64,000 nt of DNA from Nakamurella antarctica (GCF_003860405.1 NZ_CP034170.1:2418001-2482000); one strand, 5' to 3'; positions 1-9,574 are shown, counted from the first letter of the stretch. Numbers and translations are program-made. The notes: generated by a model from the letters alone, not told the origin.

Positions 1-8
1 TGTTCGCC

Positions 9-1688
9 GTGCCTCCGCGTGAATCCGCGGGGCCGCTCGGCCCCACGGGCCGCGGTCCCGGCGGTCCCCCGGTGCAAGGTCCCCCGGGTCGGGGCCCAGG
101 CGGCCCAGGCGGCCCAGGCGGACCGGGCGGACCGCCAGGACCTGGGGGGCCACCGTCAGGCGGTCGTCGCAAGCGGGCATCTGGTCCGCTGAAAGCGGGC
201 CGCATAGTGATGGCTTTGATCTCCGCCGCCGTCCTGGTGGTGAGTGGATTCGGCACTGTGGTCGCCGCCACCGCTGGCCAACAAGAGGCGGGCCTCACCA
301 ACCCGTGCGATGCCGCCGGCGCATGCCCCGGTCAGACGATTCTGCTGGTGGGTTCCGATGCCCGCGTCGACGCTCAGGGAAATCCGCTCAGCGCCGAAGC
401 GCTCAAGCAAGTAGCCACAGAGGCAGACGGTGGCGGCACGAGCACCGACACCATGATGCTGATCCACATTCCCGAGGGCGGGGGCAAGGCAACAGCCGTG
501 TCGATCCCGAGGGATGTGTGGATAGCGAATCCACCGCCCGGACCTTCCGACTCTGATGCGTCCGCACTGGTGAAGTACGACGCCAACAAGGTCAACTCGT
601 ACTACGGCAGTGCCAAGTTTTTCACCCAGGTTCGACTTGTCGCCGAAGGCGTTACTGATCAACCCACTGTTGAGCGTGAGTCCAACAATGCGGGCCGGAA
701 GATGCTAATTAGCGTTCTGGAGAACTTCACCGGAATCCACATCGATAACTACGCCGAAGTCAACCTCTACGGGTTTTACCTACTGTCCAATGCTCTTGGT
801 GGCGTGCCGGTCTGTTTGGTCAACGCGGTCAACGACCCGTTCTCCGGTGCCGTTTTTCCCGCTGGACCGCAGGAAGTTCAAGGTACTGCTGCACTTTCGT
901 TCGTTCGTCAGCGTCACGGCTTGCCCAATGGCGACCTCGATCGCGTCAAACGTCAGCAGGCTTTCCTTTCCGGGGCCATCTCCAAAGTTCTGTCTGTCGG
1001 GACTGTTACCAAGATTCCCGAGTTGCTCAGCGCGGCTGACAAATCAATTGTGCTGAGTGAGGGCTTCAGCCTTTTGCAGTTGGCGAATCAAATGCAGTCG
1101 ATGTCCACCGGCAATATTATTTTCGCTACTTTGCCCACCCACGGCAGCGAATCCTCCACTGAGAAGGACGCACTCGCTGTCGACGTGCCTGAGGTACAAG
1201 CACTTTTTGCTTCGATCAAGAATGAGACGGCCTCGACCCAGGGACCCGCCGCTCAGAGCGATCCCGCGGCACCCACTCAGACCCTTGACCCGGTGTCGAT
1301 CATCGTTGATGTGCAAAATGGAACCATCACATCAGGGATGGCGAAGGCGGTGTCTGACGAGGTTGCCGCAGCCAAGTACACCCGGGGCCAGATCTCAGAC
1401 TTCCCCGGTGTCTCCGAGGGCAACGAGCAGTCCAGCACCACGATTCGGTTTTCGCCGGGTGGTGAGGCAGCAGCTGCCGGAGTGAAAGCCGCTCTCGGAT
1501 ACGGCGAGTTGCAGCCGGATTCCAGCGTGGACGCAGGTCACGTTCTCGTGGTCGTTGGCACTGACCGATCAGCGAAACCAAGCGGGCTCCGCAACAGCGC
1601 CCCGTTCGTTTCCGCACCCCCTGCTTCCTTGTACGCAGCCCCCGGTGACGGCTCCATCACCGCAGCCCAACCGGGCTGCGTCAACTAA
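9..1688 (+). CDS. LytR-CpsA-Psr (LCP) family cell-wall ligase
   Basis: LCP enzymes transfer undecaprenyl-linked glycopolymers onto peptidoglycan at the outer face of the membrane. The N-terminus is a Gly/Pro-rich, collagen-like cytoplasmic tail (about residues 7-50, many GGP units), then a basic RRKR stretch and one membrane segment (about 65-88). The LCP domain follows, with SIPRD near residue 168 and FVRQRHG later, conserved Arg/Asp positions that bind the lipid-pyrophosphate substrate. A LytR C-terminal domain lies at about 425-515. The GTG at position 9 is the first in-frame start visible, but the frame is open to the window edge, so the true start may lie outside. It is followed after 15 bases by the TIGR03089 gene. 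Confidence 0.9.
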   Translation: MPPRESAGPLGPTGRGPGGPPVQGPPGRGPGGPGGPGGPGGPPGPGGPPSGGRRKRASGPLKAGRIVMALISAAVLVVSGFGTVVAATAGQQEAGLTNPCDAAGACPGQTILLVGSDARVDAQGNPLSAEALKQVATEADGGGTSTDTMMLIHIPEGGGKATAVSIPRDVWIANPPPGPSDSDASALVKYDANKVNSYYGSAKFFTQVRLVAEGVTDQPTVERESNNAGRKMLISVLENFTGIHIDNYAEVNLYGFYLLSNALGGVPVCLVNAVNDPFSGAVFPAGPQEVQGTAALSFVRQRHGLPNGDLDRVKRQQAFLSGAISKVLSVGTVTKIPELLSAADKSIVLSEGFSLLQLANQMQSMSTGNIIFATLPTHGSESSTEKDALAVDVPEVQALFASIKNETASTQGPAAQSDPAAPTQTLDPVSIIVDVQNGTITSGMAKAVSDEVAAAKYTRGQISDFPGVSEGNEQSSTTIRFSPGGEAAAAGVKAALGYGELQPDSSVDAGHVLVVVGTDRSAKPSGLRNSAPFVSAPPASLYAAPGDGSITAAQPGCVN

Positions 1689-1703
1689 TCTGATCGGCTC
1701 TGG

Positions 1704-2441
1704 ATGACACCTCCCAACCCCACCGTCGCCGCGTGTATCGCCGCCATGGCGGTAGACCCCAGCCGGCCGCGATTGACGTTCTACTCAGTGGCGGGCGATC
1801 GCACCGAGCTATCCGGGACGGTCTTGCTGAATTGGGGCGCGAAAGTGGCCGGGCTCTTGATCGATGAGTTGGGCGCCCGCATTGGCGACACCGTCGCAGT
1901 GATGATCCCCGATGGCTGGCAAAAGGCTGGCATCCTGCTTGGGGCTTGGTGGGCTGGCATGGTAGTCACCGATTCAGATGACGCAGGAGCAGCAGCTGCA
2001 TTCGTAGCCCAAGGCGAGGATGCCTCTTGCGATGAAATTTTTGTCGTATCAGGCCATCCATTTGGATTTCCCAGTACTAACGTCGCAGCACATCAACGGG
2101 ACTACACCTCTTCGGTGCAGATCCAGGCGGACCAATTCATGTCCCGCGTCGCAGTCCCAGACACCCAGAGTGCCGTCCTCGACGGCCTGACGGTGGGGGC
2201 AGCGGGCGAGGCGACATGGGCTGCGGCCGAACAGCTTTCACCTACCGATCGCGTGTTGACCGTGGGCCCTTGGTCCTTAACGGGCGAGGTGTTCAGCAAC
2301 CTGTGGGGACCCATTGCCGCAGGCGCTCAGGTAATTCACTGCGCTGATGCCGCGACGGCCGATCTTCGTCACCGAGCTGTTGCCGAGAGCGCCACAGTCA
2401 CCATCGGCGTCACCATTGCTGGTGTACCGAGACTGCGCTAA
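1704..2441 (+). CDS. TIGR03089 family protein (AMP-binding-like N-terminal fold)
   Basis: A 245-residue protein resembling the N-terminal part of acyl-adenylate-forming enzymes. It has the typical opening (SVAGDRTELSG, then LNWGAKVAGLL) and GDTVAVMIPDGWQ, but stops before any ATP-binding P-loop or C-terminal domain. Family knowledge: this short, probably non-catalytic protein is common in Actinobacteria next to LCP genes (Rv3268 in M. tuberculosis, from memory). Its function is unknown. It lies 15 bases downstream of the LCP gene and is probably co-transcribed. It ends 17 bases from the convergent acyl-CoA dehydrogenase. Confidence 0.8.
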   Translation: MTPPNPTVAACIAAMAVDPSRPRLTFYSVAGDRTELSGTVLLNWGAKVAGLLIDELGARIGDTVAVMIPDGWQKAGILLGAWWAGMVVTDSDDAGAAAAFVAQGEDASCDEIFVVSGHPFGFPSTNVAAHQRDYTSSVQIQADQFMSRVAVPDTQSAVLDGLTVGAAGEATWAAAEQLSPTDRVLTVGPWSLTGEVFSNLWGPIAAGAQVIHCADAATADLRHRAVAESATVTIGVTIAGVPRLR

Positions 2442-2458
2442 GCCCCGCGAAATCTGGC

Positions 2459-3604
2459 TCAGCGCAACAAACTCCTGGCCATCACCAATCGCTGGATCTG
2501 ATTGGTTCCTTCGTAGATCTGCGTGATTTTTGCATCACGCATCATGCGCTCGGCGGCGAAGTCTCGCGTGTATCCCGCGCCACCGAGGATCTGGACAGCA
2601 TCGGTGGTGACGCTCATGGCGGTATCTGAGGCTAGGCATTTCGCCGCCGAAGCTAAGAAGCTGGAGCGCGGGTCGCCGCGTTCAGCGGCTGCTGCGGCTT
2701 GATAGACCAGCGTCCGGGCAGCTTCCACGGCCATCGCCATGTCGGCGATCATGAACTGAATTGCCTGGAACTGGGCAATCGCCTTGCCGAACTGCTGACG
2801 ATGCTTCGCGTAGTCGACGGAGAGCTCAAGTGCGCCTTGGGCGATTCCCACCGCTTGGGCTCCAATGGTGGGGCGGGTGTGTTCGAGGGTCGCGAGCGCG
2901 GTGGAGTAGCCGGTCCCCGGCTCACCAACAATGCGCCAACCTGGGATGCGGCAGTTGTCAAAGTGGATCTCCCTCGTGGGCGATCCCTTGATACCGAGCT
3001 TGCGTTCCTTGGTACCAACCTGAAAGCCCTCGTCATCGGCGTGGACCACGAAAGCGCTGATTCCGCGAGATCCCTTGTCCGGATCGGTTACGGCCATAAC
3101 GGTGTACCACGAGGACACACCCGCGTTGGTGATCCAGCACTTCGTTCCGTTCAGGATCCAATCGTCTCCGTCAGCCTTTGCGCGCGTGCGCATGGCGGCA
3201 GCATCGGACCCGGCCTCCCGCTCCGACAGCGCATACGAGATCATCGCTTCGCCCGACGCGATCGACGGCAGGACCGCCTGCTTGAGCTCCTCGGAGCCGG
3301 ACAAGATAATCGGCATCGAGCCCAGCTTGTTCACCGCGGGGATGAGCGCAGAGGAGGCGCAGACCCTGGCGACCTCTTCTATAACCACCACTGTCGCCAC
3401 GGCGTCGGCGCCCATGCCCTCGTAGGCTTCCGGGATGTGAACGGCGTGAAAACCTGCGTCGATCAGGGCTTTCTGGGCCTCGACGGGGTATCGCTCTTTT
3501 TCGTCGCAGTCCGCGGCGAACGGTTTGATCGCCCCCTCGGCAAGCTCACGAACAGCAGCCCTAATGTCCTGGTGATCTTCGGGCAAATTGTATAGATCAG
3601 ACAT
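2459..3604 (-). CDS. Acyl-CoA dehydrogenase (FadE25-like)
   Basis: An FAD-dependent acyl-CoA dehydrogenase introducing the alpha-beta double bond in short- or medium-chain acyl-CoA. It has the FAD/substrate signature YALSEREAGSDAAAM, the middle-domain motif KCWITNAGVSSW, and the C-terminal YEGTNQIQRLVMARSLL, whose Glu is the usual catalytic base of this class. Full length (381 residues). I prefer the ATG at 3604, preceded by AAGGTGG at good spacing, over an in-frame GTG nine bases upstream. By position it corresponds to fadE25 beside purE/purK in mycobacteria. The exact substrate cannot be read from the sequence. Confidence 0.93.
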   Translation of the reverse strand: MSDLYNLPEDHQDIRAAVRELAEGAIKPFAADCDEKERYPVEAQKALIDAGFHAVHIPEAYEGMGADAVATVVVIEEVARVCASSALIPAVNKLGSMPIILSGSEELKQAVLPSIASGEAMISYALSEREAGSDAAAMRTRAKADGDDWILNGTKCWITNAGVSSWYTVMAVTDPDKGSRGISAFVVHADDEGFQVGTKERKLGIKGSPTREIHFDNCRIPGWRIVGEPGTGYSTALATLEHTRPTIGAQAVGIAQGALELSVDYAKHRQQFGKAIAQFQAIQFMIADMAMAVEAARTLVYQAAAAAERGDPRSSFLASAAKCLASDTAMSVTTDAVQILGGAGYTRDFAAERMMRDAKITQIYEGTNQIQRLVMARSLLR

Positions 3605-3800
3605 CAAGACCACCTTAGTTTTGAACGCTCAAGACGGTGCCCGGCAACTGCTTCGTTCCACAAACACTACTCGCGGGTAACTATGACCGGCAAAGGCAGC
3701 GCGGACCTTGCTGGATGCCCCGGTACGATCGAGGACCTCACTAATGCTCGTGCGGGTAAGTTCAGGCTCTCGGTACGCCGACAGCAAAGAGGAGCACAAG

Positions 3801-4790
3801 GTGAATCCGGCGACCGTGACCGTGGTGGTGGTGACCTTTCGCGCAAAGGCGATGATTGCCGACTGCCTGGACTCGTTGGCGGCCCAAGACCTGCCGCACG
3901 AGCTGCTGGTTGTAGACAACGCATCTTCGGACGGCACAGCTGACGTCCTGCGGAGCAAGTACCCCGGGGTCCGTGTCATCACGCTCGCCGAAAACCGCGG
4001 TTTCGCAGGTGGCCTCAGCGCGGCTTTGGCCCACATCGAGTCACCGTACGTGGCGCTTCTGAATGACGACGCCGTAGCCGAGCCGGGTTGGCTGAGCCAG
4101 CTCCTCGCCGTGTGCGAGAGCGACGAGCGCATCGGGGCCGCGACATCAAAGATGATCCTTGAAACCGGCTTCCCCGGCGAAGAAGTTCTCAATAACATCG
4201 GCGTAGCGCTCACCAGGCACGGCTACGGGTTTGATGTTGGTCTCGGCTTGCCTGCCAGTTCGGCCTACACCGAGGTCACCGAAGTTTTCGGGTTCAGCGG
4301 GGGCGCTGCTCTGATCAGGACCGAGTCGCTCCGTGCCGCGGGCGGCTGCCCAGAGCACTTCTTCCTCTATTACGAGGATGTGGACATGTCGTGGCGGTTG
4401 CGGTTGAGTGGCTTTGCTGTGATGTCCGTCCCGGGCGCGATAGCTCATCACCGGCACTCAGCCACATCGGATCAGAACAGCGAGATCTTTCATCGGCACA
4501 ATGAGCGCAACCGACTTCTCACCTTGATCCGTTGCGCCCCTGCAGGTTTCGCAGCTTCCGAAGTACTCCGATTTGGCCTGACGACGATCAGCCTTGCAGT
4601 CACAAAGGTAATCCGTCGACCAGTGCCGCCGGCTCTGAACTTTCGCATTCGACTGCGCGTGGGCGTGTTGGCCGAGGTGGCGCGACTCCTACCGTCAGAA
4701 TGTGTGGCGCGCCGCCGGATCGGGCGGACGGCGGTGGTCAGCCGCCGGAGCGTTACCAGCGCATGGGTGGGCGCGAAACCCCTTGACTAG
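3801..4790 (+). CDS. Family 2 glycosyltransferase (WbbL/rhamnosyltransferase-like)
   Basis: A GT-A fold glycosyltransferase, likely acting at the cytoplasmic membrane face on cell-wall or surface glycan. It begins TVTVVVVTFRAK, has the nucleotide-binding VVDNASSDGT, the metal-binding LLNDDA (DXD-like), and the YYEDVDMSWRLRLSG acceptor motif typical of rhamnosyltransferase-like GT2 enzymes. A weakly hydrophobic C-terminal stretch may associate with the membrane. The frame is open upstream, but the GTG at 3801 is preceded by GGAG and starts exactly at the conserved first beta strand, so I chose it. It is divergent from the acyl-CoA dehydrogenase and convergent with purE. Confidence 0.88.
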   Translation: MNPATVTVVVVTFRAKAMIADCLDSLAAQDLPHELLVVDNASSDGTADVLRSKYPGVRVITLAENRGFAGGLSAALAHIESPYVALLNDDAVAEPGWLSQLLAVCESDERIGAATSKMILETGFPGEEVLNNIGVALTRHGYGFDVGLGLPASSAYTEVTEVFGFSGGAALIRTESLRAAGGCPEHFFLYYEDVDMSWRLRLSGFAVMSVPGAIAHHRHSATSDQNSEIFHRHNERNRLLTLIRCAPAGFAASEVLRFGLTTISLAVTKVIRRPVPPALNFRIRLRVGVLAEVARLLPSECVARRRIGRTAVVSRRSVTSAWVGAKPLD

Positions 4791-4831
4791 CAACTCTTTG
4801 CAGACTCTCGCCGCGACCGTCGGTGGTCACC

Positions 4832-5344
4832 TCACTCGGCGATGAGCTCTTGCAGCTTCCTGTCTTTCGCAAGCACCATTGCCTCCAGATCGGCTGCGTA
4901 GGCGGCCAGCTCACCACCGAGCCGGAGCCCGAGCTCGTCTGGCGCCGAAGCCAGAATGCGGATGGCCAGCAGTGCCGCATTAGTTGCGCCCCCGATCGAA
5001 ACTGTCGCGACCGGGATCCCCGCGGGCATCTGGACGATGGACAGCAGCGAGTCGAGCCCGTCAAGGGTGGCCAGCGGCACCGGGACACCAATCACTGGCA
5101 ACGTGGTGGCGGATGCGACCATGCCCGGTAGATGCGCGGCCCCGCCGGCACCAGCGATGATGACCCGCAGGCCCCTCGACGCTGCGGAGGACGCGTATTC
5201 GTGCATCCGCGCGGGCGTGCGGTGCGCTGACACCACTGCCACCTCGAACGGCACCTCGAAATCGGTCAAAACGTCCGCAGCCGCCGACATTACCGACCAG
5301 TCTGAATCTGAGCCCATAATCAGGCCTACTACCGCTGTGCTCAT
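4832..5344 (-). CDS. purE: 5-(carboxyamino)imidazole ribonucleotide mutase PurE
   Basis: Converts N5-CAIR to CAIR in de novo purine synthesis. The start carries [13 protein letters not shown], followed by [11 protein letters not shown] (catalytic His region) and [13 protein letters not shown], all PurE class I hallmarks. At 170 residues it is of normal length. Its ATG overlaps the stop of purK by four bases (ATGA), so the two are translationally coupled in a purK-purE operon. Confidence 0.97.
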   Translation of the reverse strand: MSTAVVGLIMGSDSDWSVMSAAADVLTDFEVPFEVAVVSAHRTPARMHEYASSAASRGLRVIIAGAGGAAHLPGMVASATTLPVIGVPVPLATLDGLDSLLSIVQMPAGIPVATVSIGGATNAALLAIRILASAPDELGLRLGGELAAYAADLEAMVLAKDRKLQELIAE

Positions 5345-6633
5345 CTGGCTCCCCTATCCGTTCCCCGCTGGTGCTGCGGACTATCACTTGCGTCATCTGC
5401 TGGGCCGTGAATGGCATACCCATCGCCCCAGACACCGTCGCTAAGCCACAACGCGGCTAACTGCGCAGTTCGTCTGGTGACGGCCAGGTCGCTTCCGCCG
5501 ACATTAACGTGCCCGAGCTTGCGGCCGGGCCGGAAGGATTTGCCGTACAGATGGACCTTGACAGCAGGGAATCGCGCCGCCAGGTGGTGAATGCGCTCGT
5601 CCATCCCCATACCCGCGCCCGGGGAGTCAAGGCTGCCGCCGATGACGTTCCCCATCACCATGACCGGGAAAACCGCATCGGTCTTGCCCAGCGGGTAGTC
5701 CAGGACCGCTCGTAAATGCTGCTCGAACTGGCTGGTAATGGCGCCGTCGATGGACCAGTGCCCCGAGTTGTGTGGACGCATCGCTAGTTCGTTAATTACC
5801 AGACCACCAGGGAATTGCGCCGACGGAGCTACTTCGAACAGTTCGACTGCCAGCACTCCGACCACGCCGAGGGATGCGGCGATGCTCAGAGCGAGCTCTT
5901 GGGCCGCCACTGCGCGCGCGTCGTCGAGATTCTGTGCCGGAGCGATCACCTCGACGCAAATCCCCTGCTGTTGAACTGTTTCCACTACCGGCCACGCGGC
6001 TGCTTGGCCGAATGGTGAGCGGGCAACCACCGCCGCCAACTCACGGTCGAGTGGCACCAGCGTCTCAACCAGCAGGTCTCCCGCCGATCCGAGATGCGTC
6101 AGGACCGCGGCGGCGTGCGCGGAGTCTTTCAGGATCCAGACGCCCCGCCCGTCGTATCCACCTCGGCATGTTTTGAGCACCACGGGCCACCCGTGGGCAG
6201 CGGCAAATTCTTCGGTGGCCTTGTGCGTCAGTTCACTATTAGCATCAGCGGGAATGACAGAAAAAGGGGGCACCGGAAGCCCCATGGCTCGCAGCTTTCG
6301 CCGCATAACGCCCTTGTCTTGCGCGTGTTCGAGGGCGTCTGCGCCGGGGTACATCGCATGCCCTTCGGACGCCAGCGTGCGGATGTGTTCGGTGGGCACG
6401 TGTTCGTGATCGAACGTCACCACCTCGCAGCCTTGCGCGAAAGAGCGCAGCGCAACTAAGTCGGTGTGAATTCCGATTTCAAGCTCGGGGGTGACAAGGG
6501 CTGCGGAGTCGTCGGCCGAAACGGCAAGTACGCGGAGTGTTTGACCTAGTCCAATCGCCGCCTGCTGCGTCATTCGGGCTAATTGCCCGCCGCCAACCAT
6601 TCCGACTCGGGGCATACCCGTACGTGGATCCAC
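5341..6633 (-). CDS. purK: 5-(carboxyamino)imidazole ribonucleotide synthase PurK
   Basis: ATP-grasp enzyme making N5-CAIR from AIR, bicarbonate and ATP, the step before PurE. It shows [11 protein letters not shown] at the N-terminus, [11 protein letters not shown], the ATP-grasp loop [15 protein letters not shown], and [15 protein letters not shown] near the C-terminal part of the ATP-grasp fold. The 430 residues include a short hydrophilic tail. The start is a GTG placed seven bases after a TAAGCT box, which suggests a leaderless message. It overlaps purE by four bases. Confidence 0.96.
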   Translation of the reverse strand: MDPRTGMPRVGMVGGGQLARMTQQAAIGLGQTLRVLAVSADDSAALVTPELEIGIHTDLVALRSFAQGCEVVTFDHEHVPTEHIRTLASEGHAMYPGADALEHAQDKGVMRRKLRAMGLPVPPFSVIPADANSELTHKATEEFAAAHGWPVVLKTCRGGYDGRGVWILKDSAHAAAVLTHLGSAGDLLVETLVPLDRELAAVVARSPFGQAAAWPVVETVQQQGICVEVIAPAQNLDDARAVAAQELALSIAASLGVVGVLAVELFEVAPSAQFPGGLVINELAMRPHNSGHWSIDGAITSQFEQHLRAVLDYPLGKTDAVFPVMVMGNVIGGSLDSPGAGMGMDERIHHLAARFPAVKVHLYGKSFRPGRKLGHVNVGGSDLAVTRRTAQLAALWLSDGVWGDGYAIHGPADDASDSPQHQRGTDRGAR

Positions 6634-6640
6634 GTTAGTG

Positions 6641-6646
6641 AGCTTA
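6641..6646 (-). promoter_or_regulatory. -10 box (TAAGCT) for leaderless purK mRNA
   Basis: On the minus strand TAAGCT lies seven bases before the purK GTG, the spacing expected if transcription starts at the start codon. No clear ribosome binding site precedes the GTG. No convincing -35 was recognised. Confidence 0.45.
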
Positions 6647-6814
6647 GTGCGGTGCTCCTACCGTCGGCGCCGACGCAGCTGAATACAAGACCCAACGCTG
6701 GCCACGAAGTGCAGTTCGCACAACACCGCCGCCGGTGGCGGGACAACGCACCTTGGATGTAGGGATCCGAGGTGCGCCGTCCGACCATCGGCGGCGGGGT
6801 GGCGCGCCCAACAG

Positions 6815-7570
6815 CTATCTGGCGAGTTCGTCAAGCAAGAACCTGACCGATGCGAATTTGGTGGGTAACGGCTCGGTCCACACCCTCGGCGCGGGAATGT
6901 TGGCCTGCGGATCGGCGCTAATTCGACTCGTATACATTCGGGCCGCCAGTTGCAGGCGACGCGGAAGCATTTCGTCGCGATGCGCGAGAGCGACAGCGAT
7001 TGGTTCGCCCAAGCGGGCCAGCGTCTCGCCGGCATCAAAGACGGAGCGCAGACATTCGCTGACCAGAATCATCGGGAGGGTTCGCTGCCAGGCGCTGCGG
7101 CCAGAAAGGTCTACGCGGACAACAGCTAACGCAAACCTCTCATTAACATCGAAGTGCTGCGCCTGGGCTTGCTGATAAATCTCCGCCAACCGCAGCTGCA
7201 GGTACTCCTTCGATACCAAGCCGGTAAGCGGATCGGAGATCCCCACCGGAGGAGCGGTGATGCGTTCGGCCCAACCGAGGGAAACACCGCGGCGGAGTTG
7301 ATCGGCATAGCGGGACGACACCAAAGCAGTCAAGGCATCCACGTCCGCCAGTGTCTCGCCGAGCCCGACGCCGGCGGCCGCACGTGCGCGGCCGAGCCGC
7401 TCTGCTGCTGGCCAGATATCAGTTTCACCGACAGCGGCTTCGCAGATCGCGTCCACGGCGGGGCTGTCCCAATCAGAGGGGAAAGACCAACCAGCCAATG
7501 CGGATTCTTCTGCCCACTTGGTGCGCAGCGCTCTGGCCGACATGCGTCCGAGCTGTGTTCCTCTTGCCAT
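6815..7570 (-). CDS. Degenerate GGDEF-like domain protein
   Basis: A 251-residue soluble protein. The N-terminal half (1-105) is helical and unassigned. The second half opens with DPLTGL (residues 113-118), the standard entry of a GGDEF (diguanylate cyclase) domain, followed by a helix and a strand AVVRVDLSG. Where GGDEF should stand the sequence reads ARLGEPIAVAL (about 185-195): the catalytic Gly-Asp-Glu signature is lost. It is therefore unlikely to make cyclic di-GMP and may be a scaffold or nucleotide-sensing remnant. It is transcribed toward purK and diverges from the sigma-factor gene. The fold assignment rests on DPLTGL plus the aligned degenerate loop. Confidence 0.6.
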   Translation of the reverse strand: MARGTQLGRMSARALRTKWAEESALAGWSFPSDWDSPAVDAICEAAVGETDIWPAAERLGRARAAAGVGLGETLADVDALTALVSSRYADQLRRGVSLGWAERITAPPVGISDPLTGLVSKEYLQLRLAEIYQQAQAQHFDVNERFALAVVRVDLSGRSAWQRTLPMILVSECLRSVFDAGETLARLGEPIAVALAHRDEMLPRRLQLAARMYTSRISADPQANIPAPRVWTEPLPTKFASVRFLLDELAR

Positions 7571-7945
7571 CAGGCACCTTTTCGTTCATCCACATTCGTA
7601 CACGCGAGCGCTTGTCGAAGTCGTTCTACGAGGCCTTACGGAGAGGAGACGCGCTCAGAGCAGATATATCACGCGATAGAACGACAAAAGATATTGCCCT
7701 GACGATTATTTTTGGTGCAGGAATCGCGTGACATTTGTCGGGTTCCGTCGTCCCTTGACTGAATGGCTCAGCAGAGCCTTCGCGAAGCTCGTTGCCTCAA
7801 CAACACTGTGCGTACTCTCCTGGACACTCGCAGTGAAGACAATGGTGACCCTCTTAACGAAGGTCCTACTTCCCGCAGACCCTTCATCACCCGTATGCTT
7901 CACACAGGCGTTGGGGCATATGCCTCACACTATGACCGCGAAAGA
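7571..7945. promoter_or_regulatory. Divergent intergenic region upstream of the sigma-factor fusion
   Basis: About 375 bases between the GGDEF-like gene and the sigma-factor gene, with no convincing gene. It must hold both divergent promoters. A 10-base palindrome, GGCATATGCC at 7915-7924, lies 22 bases before the chosen sigma-factor start and could be an operator. The stretch from about 7660 to 7720 is visibly AT-richer than its surroundings, as expected of a promoter. I cannot assign a specific ECF -35/-10 pair. Confidence 0.4.
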
Positions 7946-9574
7946 ATGCACATGACGATCACCGACGAGGCAACTGCGCCCAGCGACGCTGAGTTGATCT
8001 CACGCGTTCGTGCGGGCGACCGCACCGCGTACGGCGATCTCTACGGACGACACGCACGGTCAGCAGCCACTCTCGCCCGGCAAATATCGGTTTCCGGCGC
8101 CGAAGCCGACGATTTGGTCGCCGAATCTTTCGCGCGGGTGTTGGACACTCTGCTTGATGGCCGAGGACCTGACTCGTCTTTCCGAGCCTACCTTTTCACC
8201 ACGGTTCGACACACGGCCTACGACAGGTCACGCAAAGATAAACGGCTCCAGTTCACCGATGACGTCGCGGCCCACGAGGTCGCCGTTGAAGCCGAAGATC
8301 CAGTGCTCGCTCAAATGGAAAGCTCTTTTGTAGCAAAGGCTTTTGGTCAGCTTCCCGACCGTTGGCAAGCCGTCCTCTGGCATACGCAAGTCGAAGGGCA
8401 GTCCGCCGCCGAGGTGGGCGTTCTCCTGGGAATGTCCCCGAACGCTGTGTCCTCGTTGGCCTTCCGTGCCCGCGAGGGTTTACGAGAGGCGTACCTCCAG
8501 GTACATATGTCGGAGACCATCGCCGAGCGATGCCGGGCTACCATCGACCGCTTGGGAGCGTGGACCCGCGGTGGGCTGTCGAAGCGCGAAAGCGCGCAGG
8601 TCGATGCTCACCTCGCCGAATGCAACACTTGCCCTGCCTTGGCTGCAGAGTTGTCCGAGATCAACTCCGGCCTCCGTGGCTTGCTGGCACCTCTGCTCTT
8701 GGGCGCTGCCGCCGCCGGTTATGTTGCCACCCTTCCCGCAGTGCCGGTTCTGATGCAGGTCGGGGCCCACGTCGGCGGCACCGCCGCGGGCTCTTCTGCC
8801 GCTTCTGGGGTTACAACGCTCAAGTCGGCTGGCTGGATCCTGGCCCAACCCGCAAGCCTCGGAGCTGGCGTCGCTGCCGCTGCCGCTGCCGCCGTTGTCG
8901 CTTTGGTCGTCGTGCTGTCCACGAATGGACAATCACCTCTCGACAGTCTGGCCGCGGAGACTATCGCGTCTGGGCCTGTCGCTCCCCCCCTCGGGGTCGG
9001 TACCAGCGGTACAGGTGCAGGGGCAGCCGCTGCGACATCGTCCGCAGCGAGCGATTCGCCGTCTGCTGCTACCGCGACCGCACAATCTGCATCAGCGGGA
9101 TCAAGCACGGAACCGGTGTCCGTAGCAACAACTACGACAGCCTCGGTGCCCGCGGTAGCCCCAGCCTCAGTATCCGAATCCGGGCTGGCTGGACCTGACT
9201 CTGCATCTGTACCCGCTGACGCTTCCGCTGCCGGCGGGATTGTTGGCTCGCCGGTAGCTCCGCCGAGTATCTCCAGGCCTACCGTGCCTCGAGTGACGGT
9301 TCCTCGAGTGGCGGTGCCTCAAGTTACGGTGCCTTCGCTGCCCATCGCAGCGGCCAACCCCGGCGACACTGCGCCGACCACCACTGCGCCGACCACCACT
9401 GCGCCCCCCACCACAGCGCCAACCACCACCGCGCCGACCACCACAGCGCCAACCACCACCGCGCCCCCCACCACAGCGCCAACCACCACAGCGCCAACCA
9501 CCACCGCGCCCCCCACCACAGCGCCAACCACCACCGCGCCCCCACCACTGCGCCGACCACACCGCCCGTGCTGA
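7946..9574 (+). CDS. ECF sigma factor with zinc-finger anti-sigma-like and membrane segments; N-terminal part of a split gene
   Basis: Numbered from the ATG at 7946: sigma region 2 at about 15-100 (DDLVAESFARVL), region 4 at about 131-185 (LPDRWQAVLWHTQVEG, then an HTH), and a ZAS-type zinc motif H222-x3-C226-x2-C229 as in anti-sigma factors. A hydrophobic stretch (about 244-270) and a clear membrane helix (about 306-325) follow, then a Ser/Ala/Thr-rich linker and TTTAP repeats. The frame ends with an out-of-character LRRPHRPC tail after a five-C run where the other repeat copies have six. One more C would join it to the downstream frame as a protein of about 1,099 residues. A further ATG at 7952 is also possible. 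Sigma factors with C-terminal regulatory extensions are known in Actinobacteria. Confidence 0.85.
   Translation: MHMTITDEATAPSDAELISRVRAGDRTAYGDLYGRHARSAATLARQISVSGAEADDLVAESFARVLDTLLDGRGPDSSFRAYLFTTVRHTAYDRSRKDKRLQFTDDVAAHEVAVEAEDPVLAQMESSFVAKAFGQLPDRWQAVLWHTQVEGQSAAEVGVLLGMSPNAVSSLAFRAREGLREAYLQVHMSETIAERCRATIDRLGAWTRGGLSKRESAQVDAHLAECNTCPALAAELSEINSGLRGLLAPLLLGAAAAGYVATLPAVPVLMQVGAHVGGTAAGSSAASGVTTLKSAGWILAQPASLGAGVAAAAAAAVVALVVVLSTNGQSPLDSLAAETIASGPVAPPLGVGTSGTGAGAAAATSSAASDSPSAATATAQSASAGSSTEPVSVATTTTASVPAVAPASVSESGLAGPDSASVPADASAAGGIVGSPVAPPSISRPTVPRVTVPRVAVPQVTVPSLPIAAANPGDTAPTTTAPTTTAPPTTAPTTTAPTTTAPTTTAPPTTAPTTTAPTTTAPPTTAPTTTAPPPLRRPHRPC
9368..9560 (+). repeat. Thr/Pro-rich coding tandem repeat (TTTAP units)
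   Basis: Direct repeats of 15-base units encoding TTTAP or PTTAP, in near-identical tandem copies. This is a flexible, probably wall-spanning linker between membrane helix and sensor half. Such near-identical repeats are prone to slippage and to assembly error. Confidence 0.9.
9539..9543 (+). other. Frameshift site: five-C run in place of six
   Basis: The equivalent position in the other repeat copies (for example 9404-9409) reads GCG followed by six Cs and ACC. Here only five Cs occur. Restoring one C gives 3,300 bases from 7946 to 11244, exactly 1,100 codons with no internal stop, and continues the TTAP pattern into PPVLTEAS. Confidence 0.85.

Noticed and set aside
2699-3595. A 298-residue plus-strand frame opposite the acyl-CoA dehydrogenase
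   Set aside because: The minus strand encodes a full, conserved acyl-CoA dehydrogenase; the plus frame is compositionally a shadow.
9539-9543. Programmed ribosomal frameshifting to join the two sigma-factor halves
   Set aside because: A C run alone, without a recognised slippery heptamer or a downstream structure I could support. Sequence error or a real deletion is simpler.
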